A stretch of DNA of 64,000 bases from Galerina marginata (GCA_023014335.1 JAECYW010000006.1:1860001-1924000), one strand, 5' to 3'. Shown: positions 46,764 through 58,744, numbered from the stretch's first letter. Program-made: numbers and translations. The notes: generated by a model from the letters alone, not told the origin.

Positions 46764-49700
46764 ATGGAGTCCAAAGATGAAAATGGAGAGCCCAAGCCCC
46801 TCGCTGATGCCGACTGGGCTCCTCTGGAGGACAGTAACCTACCGCGCCTGTTCGATATCGTTTGCACCAGTCTCACTGAGCTCGGCGCGCTTTCTATTGA
46901 AGACTTTCTGAACGGCGCCACGGCTTCTCCTACTGCGGTCGACATCAACTTTCATCTGCAGCTCCCAGATATGCCGTTATTGTCTCCTGAAAAGGACAAA
47001 CCGGCAGATGCAGAGGACTCCAAGGTGTTGAATGGAAAGGTTATCAGGCATGCCATCGCATTGCTGCGTCAGACTTGTCAAAGTGTCTTTGGCTCCTCGG
47101 AGGCTTTGAACTATGAGTACCTGGAAGCGGATCCGAACAGTAAGCGTTTTTTTTTCTGGGCCTTTGAACTTGAACTTGTTATTGTCAACCTCGACTCTGA
47201 TATCCGCCTTTCCCTCCAGACAGACAGTGTATTCTGACGATCACGCGTCCGAACGGTGCTACGCGATCTTACAAGTCTGACAGCGGGCCTTTACGTAGAG
47301 GCGACGCGAAGGCTCAGGCAGCCCAGATCGCTATTGAGATGGGCGGTCTCGATTTTATTGTCTCTGGCGACTCTGACGCCATGAAGGCAAAGAAGGGGCT
47401 TTTGCTTAACCCCCTTGATGTCGATGTCGAGAATATGGAACCAGACGAGGCTGCAGCCGCTGCGCCCGAGGCAATCGGCCCTTCGCCTAAGTACTCAGAG
47501 GAAGAGCATGCCCTCAAGGAAATCGAGGACTGCTGTATCGAGTGGCGGGCGGGTAAAGTCGTACCACATTGGGTGTCGTATAATGATGCCAAAAACAAGA
47601 AAAGTGAGTCTTTCATTCTTTGAGCACTCGTATAGTACTCTTATCTTTTTACAGAGCACGGGGTTGCCCTAAGAATTGCCTTGAATGCCCATGTATTTCG
47701 TGTGTACTCCGTGGATCCAACACAGAGCACCATGAAGGCAGCCAAACTTGCCTGCGCTAATGTTGCTCTTCAAGAAGGCGTACTGGATTACATCAAGTAT
47801 GGCAACGGTCAGACCGAACCCACCAGACTTGAGGATGACGGCCTTGAGGATATGACGAACATCACCATGGATCCGCCGCCGCCTCCAGCGAAGGGATTGA
47901 CGTTGCAAGAATACTATGAGAGCCTTCCCAGACCTTTCCCGGAAGACGTCGGGGATGTACCTGCTTCTGAGATCAACGCTCCTGCGTGGTTGAATATTAC
48001 GCTACAGTCGGCGAGAGGAGGACGGTTGGTATCGAGCTTTACACCAATCATCGACGCTGGGCGCCATTGTCAGCAACTTTGTCTCCTACTTTTTTTCCTT
48101 TAGTTCTAATACTCCTCTTTTTAATCAGTGCACGGCTGCATACTTCGCGTAGAGCGGCCAGAGGAGAAAAGGACCTACCTTGTGGACCCCCAATTTCCCA
48201 AGCGTTCGGACGCTAAAGCAGGTGTATGCCTCCTGGCTATGTCTCAAGGCCTCGGCGACTATATTCGCGGATTGAAGGAGGAAGCAGAAAACAAACTGCC
48301 AGCTGACAAACGCAAGCTTGCTAATGAGAAACTGCTTCAAGCACTCGCCGCTGAATGTGGTAAAATCTATCCTGGAAATCGTCCCATCTTCAACTTCAAA
48401 AGCGACAGAGATGGTGAGTTACATGCTCCTTTAATGCCAATGTGTTTTTAATAGGCCTGAATTCTATGAAGCCTTTGGATGTACCATGAAAGCCGACATC
48501 TCTTCCAACCCCGCCGAGCCAGATGTACGAGAGTACTCGACCAAAATTGAGTACCGCACAAAGGCTGATGCTAAAGCTGCTGTGGCTTGCCTCGCAGCAG
48601 AACAAGGTTTGATAGATGTCCTACGGTTCCGAGGTGCCACCCCGCCTCCCGACTATGTCCCTTTCTGGGAGGCCCAGATAAACGGCGACGGGGACAACTA
48701 CATCCCCAAACGCAAAGACCTGGAAAGAGAACTCGACGCTGAGGGTCGAGATCGCAAGAAACGCAAGAAAGGTAACCTTGAAAACGGTGAAATAGCGACT
48801 CCCCGGCCCCTGATCAAGATCCAACCGCCGGATGAAATTCCTCTGCCGCCGAAACCTGCGAGTCTACCTCCGGTTCCATTGAGCTCTCCTGCGAGCGCTC
48901 GCTGGAAGCCTACCGCGACTGCACCCAGAGGTCTTGCCCCCACCAACGCATATGCGCCTGCGCCGCGTTCGGTGGGTCAAGACCGATCTGGGAGCAGAAG
49001 CGGAGGCCCTCCTCACCAGCCCCATGGCTATTCTGCAGTGAGCCCCTCGCCGCCAGTGCCGGCGTATGTTCACCCTCACGCATACCCTTATGATGATCGG
49101 ATGGGTTACAGACAAGGTCCTGCGTACCAACCTGCCCCTGCATACCCTCCGTCTGATCCATATGGGAATGCGTATCCTCCGTACCCGCCGCCGCCACCGC
49201 CTGTGCAAGCTCACTACGCAAGTTCTGTGTATCACTCTCCTCCTCCTCCGCCGCCGCCACCACCGCATCACTATCCAGGTCATTATGGTACGCAATCACC
49301 GCCTCCGCCGGCTCCTGCTCCTGCTCCGTACGGGCACTATCCATATCCTGGCCAATATCCACATCCAGCGCCGCTGCCTCACCAATACCCCCACGGACCT
49401 TATCCTGTTGCCTACCCCACCCATCCGTCTGCGCTTTATTCTCCTCCTGCTGCTCCTCATCTACCCACGATGCCTCCCTCTCCGCCCTCATACCCTCCTA
49501 GATATCGCTCTCCGTACCCTCCGCTTTCTCCACCACCTCATCATGCCCATCCACCCCAATCTCCTCCCCGTCATTCTCATCACTCACACCACTCACATTC
49601 ACATCATCCTTCGCATTATATCCCACCTTCTGAGTCTAACTGGCAGATGAACAGTAATCATCGCCGTCATAACACGACCGATGATTCATCTCGGTCGCGT

Positions 49701-50367
49701 AATGGCTATCATGATTGGCCGTACGACGACGATAGAGATAGAGACAGAGACAGGGATAGGGACAGAGACAGAGACCGATACCTGGCTAGGCCGCCATCGC
49801 CTCCGCACGTTCCACCACCCGACGTACGGTATCAGTATCACGATCGCCACCCACCAAGTGTGTGCTCCACCTTTTTTCGTCTAATAACACTCATTGAAGG
49901 CATGTCGTAGGTCCCGCAAAACAACCCGCCTTTTACCCCAAACAACCAGCCCCCGAGGTCTCTATAAAGCCGGAGGTCGTCCCCGCACCGACCTATTCGG
50001 CGCCTACGCCTACACCTCTTCAAGCCACTGTTTCCCAATCAAGTATCTCACAATCATCTTCCTCTGGCAAGACAAATCTTGATGCCCTTTACGGTGCGCC
50101 ACCCATTTTTTTTGCTCTTAGCACTCGAGGACGAATGCTAATATTTCTTGTTAAGAATTTTGCGAAAAGGAAGGGCTGCCAAAACCTATGTTCTATCACG
50201 AAGCGATCCAAAACAAGGAGGGTGTCAAAAAATATGTCGTTTGGGCCGAGAAGGATGCGCAGCGATTGGAGCTGACGAACCATTTTGATAGCGTCGGAGA
50301 GGGCCATGAGAAGCTTTCGAAGCGGGTCCTGCAGTGGGAGCGCTCGAAGCTGGCTCGGAAGGGATGA
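46764..50367 (+). CDS. Proline-rich protein with repeated dsRBD-like units
   Basis: At least seven exons, roughly 950-1000 residues. The start MESKDENGEPKP at 46764 is the first in-frame ATG. Several segments share one pattern: a strand pair, then a helix of the form AK-x-A-x-LA...G: STMKAAKLACANVALQEGVL, then SDAKAGVCLLAMSQGLGDYI, then ADAKAAVACLAAEQGLIDVL. Each follows a short beta-like segment, as in a double-stranded-RNA-binding fold. A region of about 250 residues rich in Pro, Tyr and His follows, then an Arg-Asp dipeptide run (49726-49779). The C-terminal segment LPKPMFYHEAIQNKEGVKKY again resembles the start of a dsRBD. RNA binding is inferred from this pattern only; no named family was recognised. 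Confidence 0.6.
49726..49779 (+). repeat. Arg-Asp codon run
   Basis: A GATAGAGA/GACAGAGA-type microsatellite encodes alternating Asp and Arg (DRDRDRDRDR...) inside the proline-rich gene. Such RD/RE runs are common in RNA-associated proteins and are prone to length change. Confidence 0.7.
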
Positions 50368-50662
50368 AAATATAGATGTTTCTGTATGATATTTTGGACT
50401 TTTGACATTTTGATCCTACATTTTGCTTTGCTTGACATACTCCATGTATTGCTTTACCTATTCAACATTAAACATCTTGAAAAATAGTCTAGTGCACGAA
50501 TGTCCTTATCTGTAGAGTGGATGATTCGAAGCATGGTCATGGTCACGAGAAGGAGCCATGTGTCTTGTTCACTCATGACGGAGAGTATAAATCTTTTGCA
50601 GACGTGAACCACGTCTGACCTGTTATCCCATCTGTCGTCTTTCCTACTCCAAGGGCTGCAAC
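50368..50662. other. Short spacer upstream of the PhyH gene
   Basis: About 295 bp. A TATA-like sequence GAGTATAAAT (50582-50591) lies about 75 bp before the PhyH start. Confidence 0.4.
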
Positions 50663-51778
50663 ATGAGTACTGAATTGAAGGCGCATTACGAGAAACATGG
50701 ATATGTCATAACTCCTGGTCTTATTGACTCGGAAGACAGGAGCGAGCTAGAACAGGCTTGTGAACGAGTTGTGGCTCGTACTCGAGAAGGATCCTGGCTC
50801 CATCGGCGTACAGTTGGGAAACAATTCCCGCCCTACGGCCAGGACAATCCTGATTCCTGGGGTGTTCAGCACCTCATGCACCCTGGCTTGAGTGAGCCTG
50901 CTTTTGTCAAATGGTACACCTCACCGAAGCTACTGGGGGTGGCTACAGAACTTCTTGGATGCGAGGTTAAAGACTTACAAATGGGTAGGCGACAACTTGC
51001 TACTGCATGGCGCTGAAGCCGATTTTTATGCGCTGCCAGAGTTATTTAATCTTCTGATAAATCCGACATCGCACGATTTTGCCTTGCGATGGCATCGAGA
51101 TGACGTCCGGGAGGATGCGACTCCAGAAGAGGAGCTGAAAGCGCTTAATATCTGGCATTACGGCGTAAGTCATGTTGCCAGCGCTTAAGCGCTTTTTTTC
51201 AGTTGCCTCGTCCTGATTTTTCCTAACTGATTAGGTCCAATGGAATACGTATGCTACTTTCAGCACAAGTAACGAAGGCGTCTCCTAAATGACTTGCAGG
51301 GCATTATACGTCGACTCGTGCCTTTACATCGTTCCTGGCTCTCAAAATGTTCCTAGAACCAAGGAGCAGCGCAGTTTATCTTCGGGACAAACACCCGAAA
51401 ATCCATTGGATATGCCTGGTTCTATAAAGGTCATTTTACAGCGTGAGTAGTTGTAATTTAAGAGTGACGATGTTGCGCTCATGGACGAACACCAAAGCTG
51501 GAGAGACAGTGTTTTATAACTCCAATATTCTCCACTGCGCAACATATAGCTCCAAAGAGAAACGTGCTACGCTGCATGGCTGTATGGGTAATGCTAAAGG
51601 AGGAGCGTCTCGTGCCAGAAACATTCTCCAACACGAGCTGGACTGGATGAAAGAAGAGGAGTTCAGATGCTCACTCCCAAACTCCACTGCCAGGGCGATG
51701 CTGAACAAACTCCGAGTTATGCAGCTGTATGGTGGATTAGGACAGGGAGGAGAAATATCCTATTCGTTACAGAATTAA
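50663..51778 (+). CDS. Phytanoyl-CoA dioxygenase (PhyH) family protein
   Basis: About five exons and 300 residues. The N-terminus HYEKHGYVITPGLIDSEDRS is the usual PhyH opening. The Fe(II) ligands are visible: RWHRDD (H-x-D) in exon 2, and the distal His in GETVFYNSNILHCATY, followed by KEKRATLH whose Arg would bind 2-oxoglutarate. Family members hydroxylate lipids, secondary metabolites or small molecules using O2 and 2-oxoglutarate. The substrate cannot be told; no signal peptide or peroxisomal tripeptide (it ends SYSLQN) is seen. One very short exon encodes VQWNT (51234-51248 region). The neighbouring VOC gene is another putative metal-dependent oxygenase-fold protein, but there is no sign of co-regulation. 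Confidence 0.82.
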
Positions 51779-52063
51779 ATTGGAATTATTTAATTGCGGC
51801 GTGTTGGCTAGTAAAAAGTGTATTAGGTACTTCTGAATGGTCAAGCGATGTGAAAATCATGCGAGGTGGTCCAGGTTGAGCAAAGGTTGAGAGTCGAGAC
51901 AAGTCGCACTGGCTAGTGTTTCTCAAGCCTTCATTAAGACGCGTGACGTCACACCACACGTGCTGCCTACCCACCCAAAATGGCAAGCGGCGAGACACAA
52001 CTTGGACACAACGTTATTCAACTTATTGAACAACTTTGAGTAGTAACAGCCACGTAACTTGAC
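51779..52063. other. Spacer between PhyH and VOC genes
   Basis: About 285 bp. Nothing recognisable. Confidence 0.4.
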
Positions 52064-52584
52064 ATGCCACTTCACCACCTCGGAATCAACGTTCGCGACA
52101 TAAAAGAGGCTCGAGACTTCTATCTTGCTGCTCTTAAACCTCTCGGATATAGAGTCATGATGTCGTTCGCTGAAGGCGAGGTTCTTGGGTTGGGGCCTGG
52201 GTGCAACCCAGATTTCTGGCTTGCGGGACCAAGCCAAGCCTCCGTCGGGGGCACAGAGAAAGTTTCTGCAATTCCTGAAAACGAGGAGTCTACAAATGAG
52301 GAAACTCGAAAACCAAGGGCAAAAACCGGGCCTCTCCATCTCGCTTTCACTGCGAAGAACAGAGAGCAAGTGAGAAAGTTCTACGATGCAGCCATGTGAG
52401 GGTTTATTATTTCTCCTCCTAGTATTTTCTCTCTAATGTTTGACACATGCAGCGCCGCGGGTGGTAAATGCAATGGACCACCTGGAGTCCGTCCAGAGTA
52501 TTTGGCTACATACTCAACATTTGTAGTAACTCTCACTATGAATCTACTCGAGTACTACTTCAGGCTGTATACAGAAATATGTGA
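52064..52584 (+). CDS. VOC (glyoxalase/dioxygenase) superfamily protein, doubtful 3' end
   Basis: Exons 52064-52395 and 52453-52522 are clear; 52564-52584 is one possible last exon. The protein (about 140 residues) begins MPLHHLGINVRDIKEARDFY, has KPLGYRVMMSF and LHLAFTAKNREQVRKFYDAA, and continues AAGGKCNGPPGVRPEYLATY. These are the two beta-alpha-beta modules of small VOC proteins of the glyoxalase/bleomycin-resistance type. Relatives continue with a terminal strand ending D-P-x-G-x-N-I/L-E, whose Glu is a metal ligand. Here the expected strand is missing. The remnant reads VYRNM-stop, and AATATGTGAGGTT looks like AAT-AT-GAG-GTT with two extra bases. The gene may therefore be a recent pseudogene or have an unrecognised terminal exon. 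Confidence 0.65.
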
Positions 52585-52814
52585 GGTTGACGTTGGATCG
52601 GTGCAGGCGATTGTTATAATTATTGACTCCTTTTTTTTGCCTTTTTGTTGCCCTTTTATGTCAATGTGCGGTCGGCATGCCGGCCTGACTGACATTGTCG
52701 CGTCGTGTCACGACAACGCAGATTTTGTCACACTCGTTCCTCTTCTTTCAACTCTCGCCACCATTCCTCACTACCCTTTTCTCGTCGTTTTAAAGCCATC
52801 TTCCAACATCCATC

Positions 52815-53415
52815 ATGTCTCAAGAGCCTGAGGACGTTAAGCCCAAACTCAATTTGAATATCTCGTACGATGGATCTTGTACGTCGCCTCGAGTGTTGTC
52901 GCCTGTCGATCCTAAACGTAGATGCTGATCACCCTTTTATTTTCTGGCAGCGGTTACCGTAAAAGTCAAATCAAACATGAAGTTTGGAAAGATCTTTGAG
53001 GCGGCAGAGGTGCGTTGTCTGCCTTAGGAACAACGCGTGGTTCTTAATTCTCGTTCTCTAGAAACGGTTCGGGAAAGAACCTGGTGCGTCTACAGAGAGC
53101 TAAATTTTCCTAGCTGACTTATTAACGTACATTCAACGAACTGCTTTTCCTCGGGGCGTTAACAGGAACTTTCAAATTCACGTATGAAGGCAACCGCGTC
53201 GGTAAAGACGATACACCGGCGGGAGTGAGTTCATTCTGCCCTGTTCTCGGACTATGTGATGATTTATTATGGCTGAATAAAGCTCGGGATGGAAGATGGG
53301 GATCAGGTGGACGCGTTCTTGGAACAAGTGCGTGCTTCAGAAACATTCATCTCAGTATAAGTATAACAGGCTAATTGAAGACTTCTAGTTGGGCGGTGGA
53401 CTTCAAAGAACATAG
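52815..53415 (+). CDS. SMT3: SUMO (Smt3) ubiquitin-like modifier
   Basis: Six small exons encode about 94 residues. The protein starts MSQEPEDVKPKLNLNISYDG, then VTVKVKSNMKFGKIFEAAEK, RFGKEPGTFKFTYEGNRV and GMEDGDQVDAFLEQLGGG, ending LQRT. This is the ubiquitin-like fold of SUMO with a C-terminal Gly-Gly exposed after a short tail is cut by a Ulp-type protease. It conjugates to lysines of target proteins, mostly nuclear, through Aos1-Uba2 and Ubc9. The D-G-D-x-(I/V)-(D/E) motif and di-glycine are intact. A paralogue lies only 244 bp downstream in the same orientation, with introns at the same positions. Confidence 0.9.
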
Positions 53416-53659
53416 CAGAGTTTCTTTATGTTGTGCATACTCATTATCTCTTTCATTCATCTCTCTTAATCGGCTATCATTTCTTCGTCCTTCCTGCCAA
53501 AGTGTGTGAGGCTCGCCATCTGTCACATCTTAATTTTATCACGTGATGAAACTCGGCTGCTTGTTAATCTGTCACGATTCTATTTCCTTTGTGACTTTTC
53601 TGAATCATACCTCACCTGTTCCACATTCCTTTCTGAACGTCTCCTTCATTTTTGCAGAC

Positions 53660-54212
53660 ATGACTTCCGACGCAAATGCCAAAATTCAAATAAAACTCAC
53701 CTTCGAAAAGCAAAGTGCGTTTGGGTTTAGTGCGTTAGATCACTTGGATTGATTTGAATTCCAGGTGTCACTTTTAGCACAAGGCGCGAAAAGCCTCTCG
53801 TGAAAGTCTTCAACGCATTTTCTGTACGTCGCTCTTTTTCTTTCCCTTTTGACGTAATTTGAGCTGAAATGTTGCAGGAACGAATCAACGTTGATCTGAG
53901 TAAGTACTAAGAACAGCCTACAAATCAACTCAACCATCAATCCATTCTTTCATCAAACCTCAGCTGCCCTGCGATTCTACCTAAACGAAATGCGAATACG
54001 GCCAGAGCAGACTCCCGCTGAGGTGAGTCGACAATGAAAATAGCCTTTTTCGCGGATCTAAAATTCGGGACAGCTTAATATGGATGATGGAGACGAAATC
54101 GATGCGACATTGATGCAGGTCTGTCCTCGCCGTTATCTCTTGCCCAAGAACATTTTGACATGCAACTCAGCAAGGCGGCGGTCTCTCTTCCATCCTGGCC
54201 GTTGGCTGGTAG
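53660..54212 (+). CDS. SUMO-like protein, divergent tandem paralogue
   Basis: Six exons encode about 90 residues: MTSDANAKIQIKLTFEKQ, then VTFSTRREKPLVKVFNAFSE, RINVDLTALRFYLNEMRIRP and LNMDDGDEIDATLMQQGGG, followed by a longer tail LSSILAVGW. The fold, the GDEIDA motif and the glycine pair are SUMO-like. The five introns interrupt the protein at the same places as in the upstream SUMO gene, so the two arose by tandem duplication. Sequence between the copies is strongly diverged, and the shared N-terminal KPKLNL segment is missing. It may be a specialised SUMO isoform. Gly-Gly processing would remove the hydrophobic tail. Confidence 0.82.
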
Positions 54213-54875
54213 ATAGTCTTATGATTTGTCGATGAAAGAACTGGGACGGCTCAGAATATCTATTAAGGCGAGCGCATTTCCACCTATTTGCAATTTATTT
54301 CAACTCTCATCTGTCGGACGAAGGATTCTACACCATCGATTTTGTCTATCTCTTGCCGCCTTCCCAGTAGTCAGTTCGAACCTATGTCCTTGCATGCACC
54401 CACCACTCTGGCCGCATATGGCTGAAAATGGCCGAACAAAACACATTAAGTAGCGTAGTGCCTCATCTATCACGACGTACGACGGCTCACTTGGAATACA
54501 TTCTCGTTCAGCCCTTACTCTCTCTCACTTTTGAACGGATGACTTGATTGAAAGCTATTTCACTAAACGCTCTCTGCTTTTTTTAGGGCACGCGTGGGTC
54601 GCTCATCTTGTACGCTATGACTTCAGTTGCCTCAGCCTCGTACCGATGCAGGAATACTTGGGCTCTGAGAACGATGAACTCAGATGGTTTGAACGCCAAT
54701 TCTACCAACGGTCTTCATTTGAATCTCTCCCTCCGTTTACTGATGGTAACCCCCTGTTCTTTCGGTCCGCGGCGCTACAACCGGAGGTTCGCGCATCGTC
54801 ATTAAATGTTATCGACAGATCGGGTACCGCGTGATTCTCGGATGCCAGGCCCGACACTCTTTTGCTTCCACCATC
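54213..54875. other. Spacer upstream of transporter 1
   Basis: About 660 bp. A plus frame at 54544-54834 is open but has no known signature and would overlap the transporter 5' flank; it was not called. Confidence 0.4.
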
Positions 54876-56826
54876 ATGACCTCGAGTGCACAAAAGTCAT
54901 CGACTCGCAACCAAAATGGTTTTGTGTCCACCTCATACGCTGCGTCTAGTGGCCATGCTTCATCAAGTCAAGGTCCAGCAAGACACGAGGGCGAGGGCGA
55001 CTCAACAGAACCGGGGGAACACACAAGAAGGGGAAAGGTTATCGATGGTTGTCGTGAATTTGTGCAACAAAACACAGGCCTGTTGCTGGTCGTCGCGTCC
55101 CAGGCCTTCTTTTCGCTGATGGACGCGGGGGTGAAAAGGCTGCATAGGATCGATCCACCAGTGACGACGCTGCAGGTATGATTCCACGTCACACCATTTC
55201 GTTATTCGGACATCGATTTGAGAATATTTGTTCCTCCCTAAGCTGATTATAGTCCGAATGGTCAGTCAATGCATTCCTTAGGCACTTGTTGTTTGACTCA
55301 TTCGAATTAATCTGTTGATATAGGGCATTACCTTGATATGCTGCCTGGTATACATGTCCGTCCACTTGGCTCTGAGCTGTATTCAAGAAGCACAACCACT
55401 GATGATGCTCTTGAGACAGGCTCGTAGCAGGCATACCAAACCCCATCCTAGGGCCAAAAGGTGTTCGTCTGTTGCTCGTTTCGCGTGGTACTGGAGGGTA
55501 AGCACAACCACACAAACCGCCTTATAACCCTCAAATGAATCGCGACTCATGCCTAATTGCCGCTGTCTTTCCGATCAGATTTTTTGGGCTCTTCGGGATA
55601 TACTTCTCCCTGAAATACCTCTCCCTCTCGGACGCCATCGTCCTGACCTTCCTTTCCCCTACGTGTACTGCCATCGCTGGGTCGATACTTCTCGGCGAAA
55701 CGTTCACTATTCGGCAGGCGCTTGCGGGGAGTGAGTAAACTTTAGAACCTGGAAGCGTTGATGACACACTGTTTCTGTTGCAACGGACTGACTCAACGTA
55801 GTGTTCAGTCTCGCAGGTGTCATTCTGATCGCTCGTCCTGCCGCGATCTTTGGGGACGCTTCTCGATCACCTGAAGGCAATGTGCCTGCGGACCAAGTTT
55901 CGCCAGCAGAACGATTGTTAGCGGTCGGGTATGATTTGGTTACCATTTGATGATGCCAGCTTTTGACATGCGCTTGGGCAGCGTGGCTCTTATAGGCGTT
56001 CTGGGTTCGACGATGGCCTGTGAGAAGTTTCTCGCCTTCAAATTGCATCTTTAATGACTGGGCTGGAACTTAGATACTTCAATCCGGGCTATCGGGAAAC
56101 GCGCCCATCCTATGCATGCCATGGTGTTCTTTTCCATGGTAGCCGTCGCCGTGTCCAGCTTCGGGTGCGCTCACCTAATGAATTGTACTCATTATTTTTC
56201 GCTTATTGTAGTTTTCTTAGCATGTTCGTAACAAATACAGCCATCGTCATTCCTACACAACTGGATTGGCTTGCTCTGTTATTAATGATCGGGATATTCG
56301 GGTTTCTGGGACAGGTTTGTGATAATGATACTGGAAATTGAAATCGAAGAAACGCTCAGCCGGGATGTTATTCAAGTTGCTTCTGACCATGGGTCTGCAG
56401 CGCGAGACTGCTGGGCGAGCGTCGATGGGTATCTATACCCAGGTTTGTGTGCCGTTGAATTAAGACAGCCAGGAGACATTGCTGATGATAGCTGCTTTGC
56501 CAGGTCGTATTCGCAATTATTCTGGAATTTGTATTCTTCCACACAGTACCGCAGTTCTTGTCCATCATTGGGATGTTCATGATCATTATTTCGGCTGTTT
56601 ATGTCGCCGTGAGTTTCTTCTCTGCAGTTGATTTTGAATGCCAAACAACGATCTTCTCCTCCAGCTTACTAAAGGGAAAGGACAAACTTCAAGTGCAAAA
56701 GGCAAGTCGGTCGTTCTGCCCAAGGTCTCAGAAGAGGAAGATGGCTTGGAAAGAGGATTGCTCTCACACTCGGCACTTCAAAATTCGTACAACGGTAGTA
56801 GCAGGACAAACACGCATGAGGATTGA
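54876..56826 (+). CDS. SLC35G/EamA-type transporter 1
   Basis: A many-exon gene of the drug/metabolite transporter superfamily. The N-terminal 60 residues are Ser/Gly-rich and cytosolic (MTSSAQKSSTRNQNGFVS). TM1 reads NTGLLLVVASQAFFSLMDAG, followed by LHRIDPPVTTLQ. Later exons give GIPNPILGPKGVRLLLVSRG, FFGLFGIYFSLKYLSLSDAI, VLTFLSPTCTAIAGSILLGE, SLAGVILIARPAAIFGDAS, LDWLALLLMIGIFGFLGQ, ETAGRASMGIYTQ and the last TM SIIGMFMIIISAVYVA. Two EamA repeats, ten TMs. The tail is hydrophilic (LPKVSEEEDGLERGLL). The substrate is unknown; SLC35G-like proteins move organic anions or metabolites. A second copy at 61236-63129 has the same exon plan. Confidence 0.87.
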
Positions 56827-57187
56827 ATATCACCGCAGCGCTTTTATTTCCCGAGGGCTTGCGAATAGAGAGCTATTCTTGGACTTAGATTTTCATATGG
56901 ACCATTTACGAACACAAGCAGTAAATTCTTCTACGTACTTCAATTTAAGCAATTCATCAGGCCGCAGTAAGAGGGTCGGCTTGGCCAATGCCAAGTCAGA
57001 GCGAGAGCAAGGGCGTCCATTAATAAAGAATACATTAATTACATACACTCAGTAAAAACAGCTCGAAAACATTACAATACTTAGACAAAAAAGGATTACT
57101 AAATCGTACCACCCTTCCATCCCCTAGAGACGAATGCAAGATACAAAAAAACCAAGTGGTCATCCGAGTCAGACCCAGAAATCATTT
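56827..57187. other. Spacer between converging transporter 1 and zinc-finger genes
   Basis: About 360 bp between two convergent 3' ends, AT-rich, no gene or repeat recognised. Confidence 0.45.
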
Positions 57188-58744
57188 TTATCTCCCATTT
57201 TGGTGTGTTACAGGTATTGAGTACACTGGGAGTTCGCCGATGGGAGGATCGGGGTCTGCGAACTCGCCATGTCCGAGGTAGGGCACGAGTTCTGGTGGTT
57301 CTATGAGCATGTTGGCTTCTGGGCTTTAAAAATAAATAAAAAGCCAGTATCAGCAAAAAGCCAAGTTGATTGATAAAAACCGTACCCAAGCATCCGACCC
57401 AGCAGCTCGTCCAACACGCCTTCCTTCGCCTCCTTCTCCTTCATCATCTCGCTCCTCGCCACCCGCAGCTGCTCCTTCAGCTCCTCGTGCTGCTGGACCG
57501 CATAGCGCTCCTTCGCCTTCATGAACAAATACATGACCTTCGCCGGCGTGCGGCCGAGCACGAGCCCTGTCGCCTCGTCGAGCTGGGCCTGCAGCCTAGG
57601 CGGCAGGACGTCGGACGCGGAGGACAGGTACCCGTCCGCGTCGGGGTCCTCCTCGTCGCCCCCTGGCACACCAGCCTGCGCCTGACCTTGCGCGACGTCG
57701 TCCGGCGATGGCGTGTGTTGCGGCTGCAGCTGCAGCTGTGACGCGCGTGGTTGGCGGCGCTGCCGCCCGTTGGTGCTCGGGCCCGTCTTGCCCCGGTTGA
57801 AGTAGTCGTGGTTCGCCTCCTCGACGACGCCCGCCTCTGAGGGCGTGTGCGGCTCGACTTTGAATGTTGTGAAGGCGCTCGCGTTTGGGGGGATGGAGGA
57901 CGGGACGGATGCGATGACCGAGGGGACGGGCGTGGATGTCCCTTGTGTTTGGTCGTCTGCTGCGCCGCGTTTCCGCTTTCGCGAACCGCCTCTTCCCGGG
58001 GCGGGCGGGGAGATATTGTGTTGTAGGCGCATGTGTTTGGCGAGGGCGTCTGAGCGGGTGAAGGATTTGTCGCATTCTATATATATTTGAAGGTTTAGAA
58101 AATGTGAAATAATATAAAGATGTTTTGTAACATGCCTGGTAGTGGACAGATAAATGGTTTTTCACCGGTATGCGAACGTATGTGCGATATCAGGGCGAAG
58201 CGAGAGGTTTGTGGCAGCCCTCTTCGGACACAAGATGCCCATTCACACGTGTAATTGGATTTATGGACGCCAATATGATCTGTAAAACCAGACCTTTAGA
58301 ACACTGCAATGAAAAAGCGACACCAGAAATGTGAATAGGGCTGTGCGCGAAACGGACACGCGTGACGTAGATCCCGTTCCTTGTACGTTATTCCATTCCA
58401 CCTGGAGTTTCGATTCAAACAGGCAGCTCACCGTTATGAATGTGGTCGATCAGAGTTGGCAGATGCGTGAAAACCTTTCCGCAATCCTCCCATTGACACG
58501 TAACACTATCGTCCGTCTCCAGCCCATCCGCATTCAGGTGGACCTGCAAAGGTGACCCAGGACGCGACGCGGACACCGTATGCGAGCCTCCTGCGGCTCC
58601 ATGCAGCTCGCTCATGTTCGACACATCCTCTGCTCCCGACGAGTCTGACGACGACGGTGACGGCGATACCGCAACGGCGACGGGTGGTGGTGGTGCAGGA
58701 TCTGGCTGAGTGTTCTTGGCACGCCGCTGTGTTCCTTTCGGCAT
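57188..58744 (-). CDS. C2H2 zinc-finger protein, Iec1/INO80-subunit-like
   Basis: Four exons, about 420 residues. After a Pro/Ser-rich start (MPKGTQRRAKNTQPDP) come three GLI/YY1-type fingers with four residues between the cysteines: CQWEDCGKVFTHLPTLIDHI, CEWASCVRRGLPQTSRFALI and CPLPECDKSFTRSDALAKHM, joined by the linker HTGEKPF. The conserved HKSNYTCEW and RGLPQTSRFALISHIRSHTG segments resemble S. pombe Iec1, a zinc-finger subunit of the INO80 remodeller (identified from memory). A basic patch (GSRKRKRG), a disordered region and a C-terminal helix (PAKVMYLFMKAKERYAVQQH, then EELKEQLRVARSEMMKEKEA) follow; the last part is a likely coiled coil. The second intron is GC-AG (CCAG|GCATGT), required to keep the third finger intact. 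Confidence 0.85.

Noticed and set aside
49066..49650. 194-codon plus frame rich in Leu/Arg/His
   Set aside because: Alternative reading frame of the proline-rich region of the dsRBD-like gene.
54544..54834. Open plus frame of 96 codons before transporter 1
   Set aside because: No recognised similarity, overlaps the likely transporter promoter and 5' UTR.
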